A stretch of DNA of 64,000 nucleotides, from contig NZ_JADLQL010000002.1 of assembly GCF_015477805.1 (NCBI RefSeq), forward strand, positions 124,001 through 188,000, given 5' to 3'. Positions 17,878 through 28,678 of the stretch are shown here, piece after piece. The position numbers and the translations under genes are program-made. The stretch comes from Nocardia flavorosea. Lineage in GTDB: Bacteria; Actinomycetota; Actinomycetes; Mycobacteriales; Mycobacteriaceae. The notes under the pieces were generated by a model, which had not been told where the DNA came from, searched no databases, and saw nothing but the letters and a program-made list of their open reading frames with translations. Position 1 is the stretch's first letter, and the number at the start of each line of letters is the position of its first letter.

Positions 17878-18208
17878 GGTCGGGGTCGGGGTCGGCGTGC
17901 TCAGCGGTCGGCGACCGTCGACGGCGGCAACGGCGAAGGCCGCAACTAACCGTTCCGGTGGCGTACCCGGTCGCGGCCGAATCCCCGCCGCCCAGTCGCG
18001 GCTGCTGCCGGGCTTTGGGCTACCGGGCACAGCCGGGGCTACCCGAGGGACCCGCACGACCCGGGATCCCGCTCGTGTCCTTCGTCGGCTTGCCGACCCG
18101 CAACAATGCCCGACCGCCCTGGAAACCCGAGGTGAGCGGCAGCCGAAGAGGTGAGGCCGATCGGAGCGTACGGCTGCCCGGCCCGGAAATCGGCGATACG
18201 GTCGATAC
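17878..18208. other. gene-free interval between deoA and add
   Basis: About 330 bases without a supported gene. A short imperfect tandem GGTCGG repeat occurs just after the deoA stop (17878-17897). Nothing resembling an RNA gene or strong terminator is visible. Confidence 0.4.
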
Positions 18209-19306
18209 ATGACCGGACCCATGCCGTTGGACCTCGCCACTTTGCGCCGGGCGCCGAAGGCGCTGCTACACGATCACCTCGACGGGGGGCTGCGGCCGGC
18301 GACAGTCCTCGAACTCGCCCGGAACTGCGGCTACGACGATCTGCCCGCCGACGACGCCGCGGGATTGGCACGGTGGTTCCGGGAAGCCGCCGACAGCGGC
18401 TCGCTGGAACGCTACCTGGAGACGTTCACCCATACCGTCGCGGTGATGCAAACCCCCGAGGGCCTGCATCGAGTGGCCCGGGAATGCGCCGAGGACCTGG
18501 CGGACGACGGAGTGGTCTACGCGGAGGTCCGGTTCGCACCGGAACAGCATCTGGAACGCGACCTCACCCTCGACGAGGTCGTCGAACACGTACTGGCCGG
18601 GTTCGCCGCCGGAGAAGCGGCGGCCGCGGAGACCGGGCACCCCATCGTGGTGCGCTGCCTGCTGACCGCGATGCGGCATGCCGCCCGCTCCCGCGAAATC
18701 GCGGAACTGGCGGTCCGGTTCCGGGACCGCGGGGTATGCGGTTTCGATATCGCGGGCGCGGAGGCCGGCTATCCGCCCACCCGGCACCTGGACGCCTTCG
18801 AATACATGCGGGTGAACAACGCCCACTTCACCATCCACGCGGGTGAAGCGTTCGGCCTACCGTCCATCCACGAAGCACTGGCCTTCTGCGGTTGCGACCG
18901 CCTCGGGCACGGTGTGCGCATCGTCGACGATATCGAGGTATCCGGCGATATCGACAGCGCCCGGCTGGGACGGCTCGCCCAATACGTACGCGATACCCGG
19001 GTGCCGCTCGAACTGTGCCCCTCGTCGAATGTGCAGACAGGGGCGGTGCCCTCGCTGGACAAACATCCGTTCGACCTGCTGGCCCGGCTACGTTTCCGGG
19101 TCACCGTGAACACCGACAACCGGCTGATGAGCGATACCAGCATGAGCCGCGAGATGCTGAAACTGCACCAGACCTTCGGCTACGGCTGGAGCGATCTGGA
19201 ACGATTCACCATAAACGCGATGAAATCGGCGTTCATCCCGTTCCCGGAACGCCTGCGCATCATCGACGACATCATCAAACCCGGCTACGCGGTCCTTCTC
19301 GGCTGA
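18209..19306 (+). CDS. add: adenosine deaminase
   Basis: This 365-residue zinc hydrolase deaminates adenosine and deoxyadenosine to inosine forms. Metal ligands are in [12 protein letters not shown] (HxH), in [10 protein letters not shown] (His and the catalytic-site region) and in [10 protein letters not shown] (Asp). The His in [11 protein letters not shown] is also conserved. The ATG at 18209 starts directly at the family N-terminus. A dispersed hairpin element begins right after the stop and may terminate transcription. Confidence 0.96.
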   Translation: MTGPMPLDLATLRRAPKALLHDHLDGGLRPATVLELARNCGYDDLPADDAAGLARWFREAADSGSLERYLETFTHTVAVMQTPEGLHRVARECAEDLADDGVVYAEVRFAPEQHLERDLTLDEVVEHVLAGFAAGEAAAAETGHPIVVRCLLTAMRHAARSREIAELAVRFRDRGVCGFDIAGAEAGYPPTRHLDAFEYMRVNNAHFTIHAGEAFGLPSIHEALAFCGCDRLGHGVRIVDDIEVSGDIDSARLGRLAQYVRDTRVPLELCPSSNVQTGAVPSLDKHPFDLLARLRFRVTVNTDNRLMSDTSMSREMLKLHQTFGYGWSDLERFTINAMKSAFIPFPERLRIIDDIIKPGYAVLLG

Positions 19307-19365
19307 GCTGGGTTTATTTTGCGGCGCCGCGGGTTTCGGCCCGAAACCTTTCAGGACCGCACCGC
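19307..19365 (+). repeat. dispersed 3'-end hairpin element, copy 1 (shortened)
   Basis: The element starts directly after the add stop with GCTGGGTTTATTTTGCG and contains GGTTTCGG-C-CCGAAACC followed by TTTCAGG. The first GC-rich hairpin present in the other copies is mostly deleted. It shares start sequence, hairpin and tail with the copies at 31718 and 48198, all immediately 3' of genes. Confidence 0.75.
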
Positions 19366-19504
19366 CGCCGGCGTACGGTTCTGATGGCGGCCGGGCCCGG
19401 CGTGCTTACTGAGCTGGGGGTCGTCACCGGGAGGTCCGTGGGCGGTGGCGGCGAGTCCTTTGCCGATGTCTCGCTACTGGAAAAACCTTCTAGGCTTTCC
19501 CCCG

Positions 19505-20803
19505 ATGTACACCACCGAGCTCCACCAGCGCACCGCCCGCCGTTTCGGCTCGGTGCTGACCGCCGCGCTGCTCGCGGCCGGACCGATGATCATGGGCGGT
19601 CCCGCGACAGCCCAGCCACCGCCCACGACCACCCCGTTCGCGACCCCGGTCACCGACGACTGCCCGCAGAAGACGCAGCCGCCGCCGGCCATCGACTCTT
19701 CCGAGGTTCCCGAGCCCGGCGAGGCTGCGCCCACCGCCCTGCCGATACCGGACCCGCCGGTCGGCGGAAAACGCCTCGGCGAATGCGGTGTCGTCCTCCC
19801 CTCGGGCGCACCTGCGGTACCGCCGGATATCTCCGCGACCGCGTGGATGGTCTCCGATCTGGATACCGGCGCGGTGCTGGCCGCCAAGGACCCGCACGGC
19901 CGCTACCGCCCGGCCAGCACTATCAAGGTGTTGCTTGCCACCGTCGCATTGCGCACGCTCGACCTGGACAAGGTCGTCGTCGGCACCCAGGCCGATGCCG
20001 ATGTGGAGGGTACGCGGGTCGGGATCGGCCCGGGTGGCCGGTACACCAACCGGCAACTGCTGCACGGCCTGGTGATGGCGTCGGGCAACGACGCCGCGCA
20101 CGCGATCGCCGCCCAGTTCGGCGGGGACGAGGCCGCGGTCGCGAAGATGAACGATCTCGCGAAAGCCCTGCACGCCTATGACACTCGCGCGGCCACACCG
20201 TCCGGTCTGGACGGCCCCGGGATGAGCACATCGGCTTACGATCTGTCGCTGCTGTTCCGCGAAGCCATGTCGATACCGCTGTTCGCGCAGATGATCGCTA
20301 CCGAACAGCTCGATTTCCCCGGTTATCCCCCGAACCCGGCGATTCCCGGCGATCAGGACCATCCCGGTTTCCCGATCGCGAACGACAACGGGCTGCTCTA
20401 CAACTATCCGGGCGCGCTCGGCGGCAAAACCGGTTTCACCGACGATGCCCGGCAGACGTTCGTGGCGGCGGCCGAACGCGGCGGACGGCGGCTGGTCGTC
20501 ACGCTGCTACAGGCCGATGTGCTGCCGATCCGCCCGTGGGAGCAGGCCGCCCGCCTGCTCGATTACGGGTTCGGGCTCGATCCCGCCGCCAAGGTCGGCG
20601 ATATCCCCGGCGACGAAGCCGAAACCGTTTCCGACACCCCGAGTCCGGCCGTACCACCCGATAACGGCGATATCGCGTACTCGGCACAACCCGCCACAGA
20701 CGGGGAATACGAAGAACTCTGGATGCTGCTCATGGTCGCCGGCCTGATCCTGGTGCCGATCCTGCTGGTCGGTACGTGGCACGTCCGGACCCGGCGGCGC
20801 TGA
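19505..20803 (+). CDS. dacB: D-alanyl-D-alanine carboxypeptidase (DacB/PBP5-like)
   Basis: This 432-residue serine peptidase (S11) trims the terminal D-Ala of peptidoglycan stem peptides. After an N-terminal signal segment ([19 protein letters not shown]) and a Pro-rich linker, the penicillin-binding motifs follow: SxxK in PASTIKVLL, SxN in [10 protein letters not shown], and KTG in [12 protein letters not shown]-terminal membrane helix (about the last 30 residues, [15 protein letters not shown]) anchors it to the membrane, with a short Arg tail inside. The ATG at 19505 is preferred; the open frame starts at a GTG 60 bases earlier. It matches DacB1 (Rv3330) of M. tuberculosis by position. Confidence 0.9.
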   Translation: MYTTELHQRTARRFGSVLTAALLAAGPMIMGGPATAQPPPTTTPFATPVTDDCPQKTQPPPAIDSSEVPEPGEAAPTALPIPDPPVGGKRLGECGVVLPSGAPAVPPDISATAWMVSDLDTGAVLAAKDPHGRYRPASTIKVLLATVALRTLDLDKVVVGTQADADVEGTRVGIGPGGRYTNRQLLHGLVMASGNDAAHAIAAQFGGDEAAVAKMNDLAKALHAYDTRAATPSGLDGPGMSTSAYDLSLLFREAMSIPLFAQMIATEQLDFPGYPPNPAIPGDQDHPGFPIANDNGLLYNYPGALGGKTGFTDDARQTFVAAAERGGRRLVVTLLQADVLPIRPWEQAARLLDYGFGLDPAAKVGDIPGDEAETVSDTPSPAVPPDNGDIAYSAQPATDGEYEELWMLLMVAGLILVPILLVGTWHVRTRRR

Positions 20804-20830
20804 CGATCCGGTTCACGCGACGATGCGCAG

Positions 20831-22117
20831 TCACACCGGCGCGGCCGGCTCTACGGCGGCGAAGTAGTCACCGGCCCGCTTGTGCACCTCGGCGCATCGG
20901 ATATCCAGGTCTTCGGCCGTATCCGCGACCACGAAAGCCACTCCCAGCGCCATCGAGTCCATCATGGATCGCGTGGCGGGATACACCATGTCCTGCTCCG
21001 CGGCCATCCGGACCTCCCGCACGCCGGGCAGGCCGGCCAGTTCTGCTTCCGCCCCGCCCAGGTATCTCGATGCGCGCTCGACACTGAAGAGCGCCAGTGC
21101 GCCGTGCCCGCTCGACGGGTAGCCGGCACGGCGCGGCCGGATGGGGTCACCAATCCCGAGAATCCCGGCTATATAGGCGCATTCGCGGTGAATCTGCGAG
21201 TTCCCGGTGAGCAGGTAGGTCTGCGCGGGATGGCCGATTCCGTGTGCGCGCGCCCCGAAATCGATCAGTCTCGGCCCCAGCGGGCCGGACATTATCTCCA
21301 TATGCGCCGGCCCGGTCCGCACCCCCAGCGCATCCAGCACCCGGCGCGCGTACTTCCACAGTTCACCTACTGCCGGATCTTCCTGACCGAGCCACCGCCC
21401 CCGTTCGTAGACGAAATCCCCGGATCCCGAAACCCGCTTGTCGTACACGCTGACGCAGATCAGTTCGTGCTCACCGGCGCAGGAGAAGGTGTCCACGGCG
21501 TATTCCACCCGCGGTGCCGGATACATCTGCTGGATCAGGGCCGCCGACCGGCCGCCGAAGAACCCGGTGCTTTCGGTGATCGCGGAGACGGCGGCAGTGA
21601 GTTGCCCGGGGTCCGCCACCAGGCGAACGTCCACCGACGCGGCGCCCCGGGCGGGTTTGACGACCAGTTTCCGTCCCTGCCGCAGTTCCGCCACCGCCGC
21701 CACCGGCACCGTGCTGTCTCCGGCGGCGACGGACCGGGTTGTCAGGGTGGGTACGCCGGCGGCCGCCAGCGCCTCGAACATGTACTGCTTATCCCATCTC
21801 CGCATCGGCATGGTGGTCTCGTTGCCGGGGCAGCCCGGGAGGTCGGCGCGCAGGCGCTCGCAGAGTTCGACACCGGGCTCGGAACCGGCGACAACGTATT
21901 TGACCGAACGATCCACACACATTCGCAGCAGCCGCTCATAGGACCCCGCGAAATCGGTCTCGAAACTCAGCGCGCCCGCAGTGGGTGCGCTGCGGAAGCC
22001 CGAGACCAGGGCTCGGGCGGTATCCACCAGGATCGTCTCGATCCCGTATTCGGCGAGCACGGGCGCGTACAGCTTTCCCGAACTCACCGGATCCACGATC
22101 AACACCGGATCAGACAT
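20831..22117 (-). CDS. ATP-grasp ligase of unknown substrate
   Basis: This protein of about 428 residues has the ATP-grasp layout of peptide or amino-acid ligases. The N-terminal pre-ATP-grasp domain contains YVVAGSEPGVELCERL, the nucleotide-binding lysine strand is RKLVVKPARGAASVDV, and the C-terminal metal-binding strand is PRLIDFGARAHGIG. The BacD-like L-amino-acid ligases share this fold, so it may join two amino acids or add one to another acid. It overlaps the upstream MFS gene by eight bases when the ATG at 22117 is used (an alternative start is at 22126). The coupling suggests that the MFS protein exports or imports the product. Confidence 0.8.
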   Translation of the reverse strand: MSDPVLIVDPVSSGKLYAPVLAEYGIETILVDTARALVSGFRSAPTAGALSFETDFAGSYERLLRMCVDRSVKYVVAGSEPGVELCERLRADLPGCPGNETTMPMRRWDKQYMFEALAAAGVPTLTTRSVAAGDSTVPVAAVAELRQGRKLVVKPARGAASVDVRLVADPGQLTAAVSAITESTGFFGGRSAALIQQMYPAPRVEYAVDTFSCAGEHELICVSVYDKRVSGSGDFVYERGRWLGQEDPAVGELWKYARRVLDALGVRTGPAHMEIMSGPLGPRLIDFGARAHGIGHPAQTYLLTGNSQIHRECAYIAGILGIGDPIRPRRAGYPSSGHGALALFSVERASRYLGGAEAELAGLPGVREVRMAAEQDMVYPATRSMMDSMALGVAFVVADTAEDLDIRCAEVHKRAGDYFAAVEPAAPV

Positions 22118-23363
22118 GAACCGCACTCCTGTCCTTCTGCATTCCCGCTACTACCGCGATCGCCCCGGCGGCGAACGAAATCTGGACGACCAGCGTCCAA
22201 TACAGCGCGCTGTCGTACAGCACTCCGAAAGCCCCTATTCCGGGCCCGACCGCGAAGCCGATCGACTGGGCGGCCGAAAGATAGCCTTGGAACCTCGGGT
22301 TCTCCGTATGCGTGGACATATCGGCTATCGCGGCACTCGCCTGCGGAATGAATATCGCTTCTCCCAGCGAGAACAGCAGAAATCCGAAAATACATACGGT
22401 CCAGCTCGTTCCGGCACCGCATACCGCGAGGCCGACACCGGTCAGGAAAATTCCGAGCCCGAGCGCATAATTCCATCCGACCTTCGCCAGCAGGGTGCTG
22501 AGCGGTAACTCGAAAACAATGATGAAAACCGAATTGACGACCAGTAGCGCACTGTAGAGCTGCGCGCCGTCGGGCAATTCCCCGACCGCCAACGGAATAC
22601 CGCTGGTGCTCTGTGCATAGACCGCCATGGCCGTTCCGAATACCGCGACGATCCACCGGAGCCGGGTGATCCGCGAGCCGTCGTAGCCCGAAGCGGCGAG
22701 TACCGGCGGGCCCGATTCCGGCGCGGTCCGCTGCCCCCGGGCGGCGGCTCCGTCCTCCGATGCCCGCAGCCGCTGCCGTTCGAACAGCAACACCACCGCG
22801 GTACCCAGCGAACCGAACGCGGACACGGTGAACAGCAACGAGAAGTTGTCCGCTCCCACCGCCGCGACCGCGATCGGCGCGACCGTGACACCGCTGCTGA
22901 GAAAAATCCGGTGGAACGCGACCACCGTCACCGTATTGCCTGTGTAGCTCGAACCGGTGATCAGCGCCGACGCCGGACCGGAGAACGACTGCGTCACCGC
23001 CACACTGAGCGATGCCACCACGATCGCGGACACCGGAGCGTCGGTCAGCCGGCCGAGCAGCAACAGCAGGGGCACATTGAGCAGCGATCCGGCGATGAGC
23101 ACATCGGTGGAGCCGAACCGGGCGGCCGCCCAGCCGCCCGCCAGCGAACCGAGCACCCCGGTGAAACCGGCGGCCAGCAATGCCGCGGACAGCGTGAACG
23201 CATCCAGGCCCAGCGAGGTGTAGAACACCGTGGCGAACAACGCCAGAAACCCCACCGAGCGGCTGAGGAACGTGGTGATCGAAACGATCCACACTTCCGG
23301 CGGGAACGCCACGGTTTTCCGGCGACCGCTCCCCGGGCGCCTGTCCGATAGGTCGGGGTCCAC
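22110..23363 (-). CDS. MFS transporter coupled to the ATP-grasp ligase
   Basis: This 417-residue major facilitator protein has twelve hydrophobic segments in two halves separated by a polar loop (residues 185-215). The loop between TM2 and TM3 reads GGWAAARFGSTDV, the usual MFS turn. Base composition is lower in GC than the surrounding core genes, especially in the C-terminal half, and AT-ending codons are more common, hinting at acquisition. It starts at a GTG after a 150-base upstream region and is followed by the overlapping ATP-grasp gene. Export of a small peptide or resistance is an inference. Confidence 0.85.
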   Translation of the reverse strand: MDPDLSDRRPGSGRRKTVAFPPEVWIVSITTFLSRSVGFLALFATVFYTSLGLDAFTLSAALLAAGFTGVLGSLAGGWAAARFGSTDVLIAGSLLNVPLLLLLGRLTDAPVSAIVVASLSVAVTQSFSGPASALITGSSYTGNTVTVVAFHRIFLSSGVTVAPIAVAAVGADNFSLLFTVSAFGSLGTAVVLLFERQRLRASEDGAAARGQRTAPESGPPVLAASGYDGSRITRLRWIVAVFGTAMAVYAQSTSGIPLAVGELPDGAQLYSALLVVNSVFIIVFELPLSTLLAKVGWNYALGLGIFLTGVGLAVCGAGTSWTVCIFGFLLFSLGEAIFIPQASAAIADMSTHTENPRFQGYLSAAQSIGFAVGPGIGAFGVLYDSALYWTLVVQISFAAGAIAVVAGMQKDRSAVHV

Positions 23364-23525
23364 CGAATCCTCCTGTTCGGCAGCGGTCCCGTACCTCTAC
23401 CGTCCGGCTCGTGGGCGGACAGCGCGCTGCCGAAACAGACCGTATGACCCGCACGGCAAGCAAAACATGCGCATAAAAGTGAACTCTTGGTGCCCGCCGT
23501 GAGATCTACCCGACAGTCGATACGC

Positions 23526-24563
23526 CTAACGTATGCCGCGGCGTCCCCGGCGCCACCGGGCAAGGCCCAGCATCGCGAGCGCACCCGCGCCCAGCAACGC
23601 CGCCGCGCCACCGAATCCCGGGCGCGCCCCCGTCTGCACCCGCGGCCGGATCACCGCGGGTTCCGGTACCGGCACAGATACCAACTGCTCGTTCTCCCGG
23701 GCGGTCGCTGCCCACGCGGTGGCGAACAAGATGATCCGGTACACCACATAGCTGAACACCATGATGCCGATCACCGAACCGAATGCCGCGCCCGCCGGGC
23801 TGCTCAGCACCGACCGCATGTAGATACCGGCGATGTTCTTGAACACCTCGAACCCGATCGCCGCCAGGACGGCGGCCTTCGCGGCACTGCGCACGGTGAC
23901 CGGCTCGCGGGGTAGCCGGGCGATGATCCAGGTGAACAGCGCCCAGGAGGCGATCAACGCCAGCAGCGTCGACAGCAGCCACAACAGCCACCGCGACCCC
24001 GGCATCTCCTGAAGCCCCACCAGTTCGAGCAGCTGCACGCCCAGCCGGCTCGATGCCAGGATCGATAGTCCGAGCGAAAGCGCCAACGCCAGGAACAGTC
24101 CCAGCAGAGCGAGCAGATCGGAGAGCTTGGTGTGGAACCAGTTCTGCTCGTTCGATTTCTGTTCCCACTGCTCGGTCAGCGCCTTGCGCAGATTCGCCAT
24201 CCAGCCGAGCCCTGAGTACAGGCCCGTGAGCAGGCCGAGAACACCCACCGCGCCACGCGAACCCACCGCCTGATCGATCAGGTCGTTGAGCTGCGTTCCC
24301 ATTTCGCCGGGAATGTTCTCGACGACCTTGCCCTGCAGTTCCCGCAGCAGCTCGTCGTTGCCGGCGAGCACGAACCCGGCGATCGCGAAAGCGATCATCA
24401 GCAGCGGAAACAGTGACAGCACGGTGAAATACGTGATCCCCGCCGCGTAGTAGTCACCACGCTGGTCCTGGTATCTGCCGAACGCCCGGACCATATGGTC
24501 CAGCCAGGGCCGCTGCCCGACCATCCGATTGACCGTGGCTTTGACGTTGTCGATCACCTGCAC
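23526..24563 (-). CDS. YihY/virulence factor BrkB family membrane protein
   Basis: This 345-residue inner membrane protein has about six hydrophobic segments and the family pattern DYYAAGITYFTVLSLFPLLMI, GLLTGLYSGLGWMANLRKAL and IARLPREPVTVRSA. The name RNase BN was historically misapplied to this family, and its function is still open. The C-terminal 60 residues (PRVQTGARPGFGG then a hydrophobic stretch and RRGRR) are a lineage-specific tail. It is encoded just downstream of trpS, as in M. tuberculosis (Rv3335c-Rv3336c). Confidence 0.9.
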   Translation of the reverse strand: MQVIDNVKATVNRMVGQRPWLDHMVRAFGRYQDQRGDYYAAGITYFTVLSLFPLLMIAFAIAGFVLAGNDELLRELQGKVVENIPGEMGTQLNDLIDQAVGSRGAVGVLGLLTGLYSGLGWMANLRKALTEQWEQKSNEQNWFHTKLSDLLALLGLFLALALSLGLSILASSRLGVQLLELVGLQEMPGSRWLLWLLSTLLALIASWALFTWIIARLPREPVTVRSAAKAAVLAAIGFEVFKNIAGIYMRSVLSSPAGAAFGSVIGIMVFSYVVYRIILFATAWAATARENEQLVSVPVPEPAVIRPRVQTGARPGFGGAAALLGAGALAMLGLARWRRGRRGIR

Positions 24564-24606
24564 TGTCTGCGCCCCTCACGCCAACGCGCACGGGCCGCGC
24601 GACCGA

Positions 24607-25662
<1,056 letters not shown>

Positions 25663-26601
25663 TCAAGCGGAATTTCGCTCTGCCCATTTGCGCGGATCGA
25701 TACCGGGCATACTGCGCTTTCCGGCCTTGGCCAGCTCCTGCTCCTGTTCGGTGATCAGCCGGTACACCGGCGCGCTCGGTCCGTTCAACGCGGTGAGCAC
25801 CGGCCGCGGCACCAGCCACGCCGGCACATTGTGCGCATTGCGCACCGACTGCGCCAGCCCGCGGTAGGCGAGTTCGTCGGCGCGTTTCCATTCGATCCCG
25901 TACATCCGCCGGATCCGCTCCGGCAGGCTGCCCTGCACCAGCAGGTAGTACGCGGAGCTCACCTGCCGCGCCGGCGGCCGTTGGGGGTAGGGCACCACAT
26001 GCCCGCACAGATAGTTCCCGACCTTGCGCGCCTCGTCGGTGAGGAACAGCTCGTCGGAGGCGAGGTAGCCGTCGAAGTACTCGCGGAACGCCCGGTAGTC
26101 GGCCGGGGCGGCCTCGCGCGGCATCCCGAACAGCTCCCCCCACCGCACATAGTCCTGGTACAAACCCTCGCGCTCGCCATCGGTGAGCCGCTTGACCAAC
26201 AGGTCGTACATGACCTCCGCGGATTCGAAGGTGAACGCCATGGTCATGAAGCTCAGATGCGGGTCGTAGGCGGAGTACGCGGTCCCCGCCGGATGATGCT
26301 CCCCCGCATCCTCCGGTATCCGGCCCACCACCTTCCGATGCTTCTTCCGGGTGAACTCGAGCGCCCGATCGGCTTCCTGTTCGGTCCCGAAGAACACCGC
26401 CTCGAACAGTTTTCCGGTGAGCGCCAGCCGGGTGTAGGGCGTATCCCGGTGCTCGGTGGATTCGGCTGTTCCCACGTACAGCAGCGGATGGACCGCACCG
26501 ATCACCAGTGCCCGCAGCCCGTAGGTCAAGCCGACGGCCCGTTTCCGCATAACCCGGCGGATCATCGAATCGTCGGCAAAGTACCCCGTGTCCATGGCCA
26601 T
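25663..26601 (-). CDS. oxygenase MpaB-like protein (DUF2236)
   Basis: This 312-residue protein belongs to the DUF2236/oxygenase MpaB family, helical proteins related to the heme-containing latex-clearing protein Lcp. Family-like segments include RKKHRKVVGRIP, the His-rich GEHHPAGTAYSAYDPH and AFTFESAEVMYDLLV. The substrate is unknown. The start is set at 26601 because GGGAGG lies six bases before that ATG; the open frame reaches 26634. A TetR gene is divergent, and the shared AT-rich gap contains inverted CTGG/CCAG elements, so TetR control is likely. Confidence 0.85.
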   Translation of the reverse strand: MAMDTGYFADDSMIRRVMRKRAVGLTYGLRALVIGAVHPLLYVGTAESTEHRDTPYTRLALTGKLFEAVFFGTEQEADRALEFTRKKHRKVVGRIPEDAGEHHPAGTAYSAYDPHLSFMTMAFTFESAEVMYDLLVKRLTDGEREGLYQDYVRWGELFGMPREAAPADYRAFREYFDGYLASDELFLTDEARKVGNYLCGHVVPYPQRPPARQVSSAYYLLVQGSLPERIRRMYGIEWKRADELAYRGLAQSVRNAHNVPAWLVPRPVLTALNGPSAPVYRLITEQEQELAKAGKRSMPGIDPRKWAERNSA

Positions 26602-26638
26602 CTCAGCCTCCCGGTCCCGCTCTCCACTGAGCACGCAT

Positions 26639-26675
26639 CTGGCAATAGCATCTACCAGTTTTCATCTTCTGGCAA
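26639..26675. promoter_or_regulatory. candidate TetR operator between the MpaB-like and TetR genes
   Basis: An AT-richer stretch 38-74 bases upstream of the MpaB-like start carries CTGGCAA twice in direct orientation (26639, 26669) with CCAG between them (26655-26658). The result is overlapping inverted CTGG-N12-CCAG and CCAG-N10-CTGG arrangements. Position between divergent genes fits a TetR autoregulatory site. Confidence 0.35.
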
Positions 26676-26881
26676 GACTCACCACCAAATCGCCCTCGCT
26701 CCGCTACGCACGGACCGCGACAGAAAGCCGCCCGCGAACGGCGACTGGAAAGTGGGAACCCAAGGCCGGTCCGCGGCTCTGCCGTCAGGGCCGTGTCACA
26801 CCACCGAACGGCGATACGACCCCGACCAGCACGATTCGCCCCGGCTCCACCGACCGGCCGCCGACCGGCCATGATTTAGAG

Positions 26882-27559
26882 ATGGCAGCGCAGCGCACCT
26901 ATGGCGGATTATCCGCGGAGGAACGGCGGGCCCAGCGACGGTCCGCGCTTCTGGACGCGGCACTGGAGATCATCGGCACCCAGGGCCTGGACAAGCTGAC
27001 CGTATCGGGCATGTGCGCACAGGCGGCCCTGAACGAGCGCTACTACTACGAGAGTTTCAGCAGCCGCGACGATGTACTCACCGCCCTGGTGGACAGCATC
27101 GCCGAAGAGCTTGTGCTGGCCATCGTCGCCGCCGCGCACGCCGCGACCGGCGATTCCCGTGCCAAAGCCCACGCCGCGATCACCGCCGGTATCCACCTGC
27201 TCACCGACGACCCCCGCAAAACCGAGGTCACCATGGTTGCCGCCATGGCCACCCCGCAGCTGCGCGCCCGCACCACCGAAACCATCCGCACCTTCGCCCG
27301 GCTGGTGGCCAGCGAAGGTATCGAGTTCTACGGAATCACCGATCCGGCCCCCGACCCGGTGATCGATTTCCGCGCCACCTACCTGGTGGGCGGCCTCGTG
27401 CAAAGCCTCACCAGCTGGGTCCGCGGCGATCTCGCGATCACCCGCGACACCCTGATCGACTACACCACCGACGTCTTCGTCCTCCTCGGCGAAGACGTCG
27501 CCCGCCGCAGCGACCCCGCACGACTCCCCTCTGCTGCCCACGAACCGGGCGCTCAATAG
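26882..27559 (+). CDS. TetR family transcriptional regulator
   Basis: This 225-residue protein has a TetR N-terminal DNA-binding domain (residues about 10-58): RRSALLDAALEIIGTQGLDKLTV then the recognition region CAQAALNERYYYESFSSRDD. The C-terminal ligand domain is helical without a recognised motif. The ATG at 26882 is preferred over the long upstream frame. It is divergent from the MpaB-like gene, which is its probable target. The ligand is unknown. Confidence 0.9.
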   Translation: MAAQRTYGGLSAEERRAQRRSALLDAALEIIGTQGLDKLTVSGMCAQAALNERYYYESFSSRDDVLTALVDSIAEELVLAIVAAAHAATGDSRAKAHAAITAGIHLLTDDPRKTEVTMVAAMATPQLRARTTETIRTFARLVASEGIEFYGITDPAPDPVIDFRATYLVGGLVQSLTSWVRGDLAITRDTLIDYTTDVFVLLGEDVARRSDPARLPSAAHEPGAQ

Positions 27560-27689
27560 CGCCCGGCGCACGAGGCGAACCGAGGCAGCGGCCGGTCGCG
27601 AGCCGAGTTCCCGGGACGGTCGGGGCCCCGCGTCGAGATAGACGGCTCACCGCGGGGTCGCGCGGGAGCCGTGAGCGTGGCCTACACGA

Positions 27690-28175
27690 TCAGAAATGGA
27701 CCGGAACGGTAGCCACTCCCCGCGGTTGCCCCTGCAGGATCACCCGGAACACCACATCGCGCGACGGCCAGAAATCCGCGCATGCCGCGATGACCGAGGC
27801 GAACCATTCCCGCTCCTCCGGTGTATCCGCGAGCAGCTGGTCGGCGTCACGGATCGCGAGCACGTAGCCCTCGGCTTCCCCGAGTGTGTCGTCGATGCCC
27901 AGCAGGCATTCGTCGAACGAATCCTTGTTCGGCCGGAAATAGTACGGGAACTGCAGGGCGGCCGCGAATTCGTCGTAGAGCGCCGGCACGGTCCGCATCC
28001 GGCTGCCGCGCAGTTCGCGTACCCGGAAGCCCTGCGGGGCGCGGAAGCGGACGCCACTGAACTCGGCCGCATCCACGTGCATCGCGCCCAGAGCGGTCAT
28101 GCTGTCGTCGTTCGGGCGCAGTTCGGCGTCGTAGGAGAAGTCCAGGAAGTCCGCGAGCGCGAGCGGTTCGGGCAT
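27690..28175 (-). CDS. barstar family RNase inhibitor
   Basis: This 161-residue cytoplasmic protein contains a barstar domain in its second half: ALYDEFAAALQFPYYFRPNKDSFDECLLGID, in which the Tyr/Phe/Asp cluster corresponds to the helix that plugs the RNase active site. The N-terminal 55 residues are an extension. Its ATG overlaps the stop of the RNase gene (TGATG), giving tight translational coupling. It therefore protects the producing cell from the RNase encoded upstream, as in barnase-barstar pairs. Confidence 0.88.
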   Translation of the reverse strand: MPEPLALADFLDFSYDAELRPNDDSMTALGAMHVDAAEFSGVRFRAPQGFRVRELRGSRMRTVPALYDEFAAALQFPYYFRPNKDSFDECLLGIDDTLGEAEGYVLAIRDADQLLADTPEEREWFASVIAACADFWPSRDVVFRVILQGQPRGVATVPVHF

Positions 28176-28678
28176 CAGCGCATCCTTGTGAAGGTGTCGT
28201 AGTGGTCGCCGGTGTACCAGGCCGAACCGTCGCTGCCGGTGACGATACGTTCGGCGTCACGGGACTGCCCGGGCTTCTTCGGGTTCACATCCCATTCCCG
28301 GTACGTGAGCCGATCACCGGAATCATCGGTCGCCGGGAGCCGGCCCTCCCGGTTCCCGAAGGTGATCCCGCCTTTCGTACCGGGTGCGTTCGCCGAATCC
28401 GGCCAGCGGCCCGCGTCGATCTCTTCGAGGGTTTCGTAGGCGCGTTCGGGTACACCGGCCACACGCGAAACCACCGGGGAATCACCGGGGGCGGTCTTTC
28501 CCGTGACCGGCTGGCCGCCGACCGACGAAGTCGCCCCGGCCGAGAGCGTGGCCGCGGTATTCGAGGCACCTTCGTCACCGGCCTGGGTGCTGAGCAGGGC
28601 GACGACGATCGCCACCACCGCTGCGCCCACCGCCGACAGGATCTTCACAGCTTTCGCCCGCACAGAACTCCCCTTCAT
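28175..28678 (-). CDS. secreted barnase/RNase Sa-like ribonuclease
   Basis: This 167-residue protein has an N-terminal membrane or signal helix (KILSAVGAAVVAIVVALLS) and a Ser/Thr/Gly linker, followed by a guanyl-specific RNase domain of about 95 residues. Catalytic positions recalled from Streptomyces RNase Sa are present: the general base Glu in TYREWDV, Arg residues in SRDAERIVTG, and the His in YTGDHYDTF. No typical cleavage site is obvious, so it may stay membrane-tethered. It overlaps the xthA stop (ATGA) and the barstar start, making a coupled three-gene unit. Confidence 0.88.
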   Translation of the reverse strand: MKGSSVRAKAVKILSAVGAAVVAIVVALLSTQAGDEGASNTAATLSAGATSSVGGQPVTGKTAPGDSPVVSRVAGVPERAYETLEEIDAGRWPDSANAPGTKGGITFGNREGRLPATDDSGDRLTYREWDVNPKKPGQSRDAERIVTGSDGSAWYTGDHYDTFTRMR

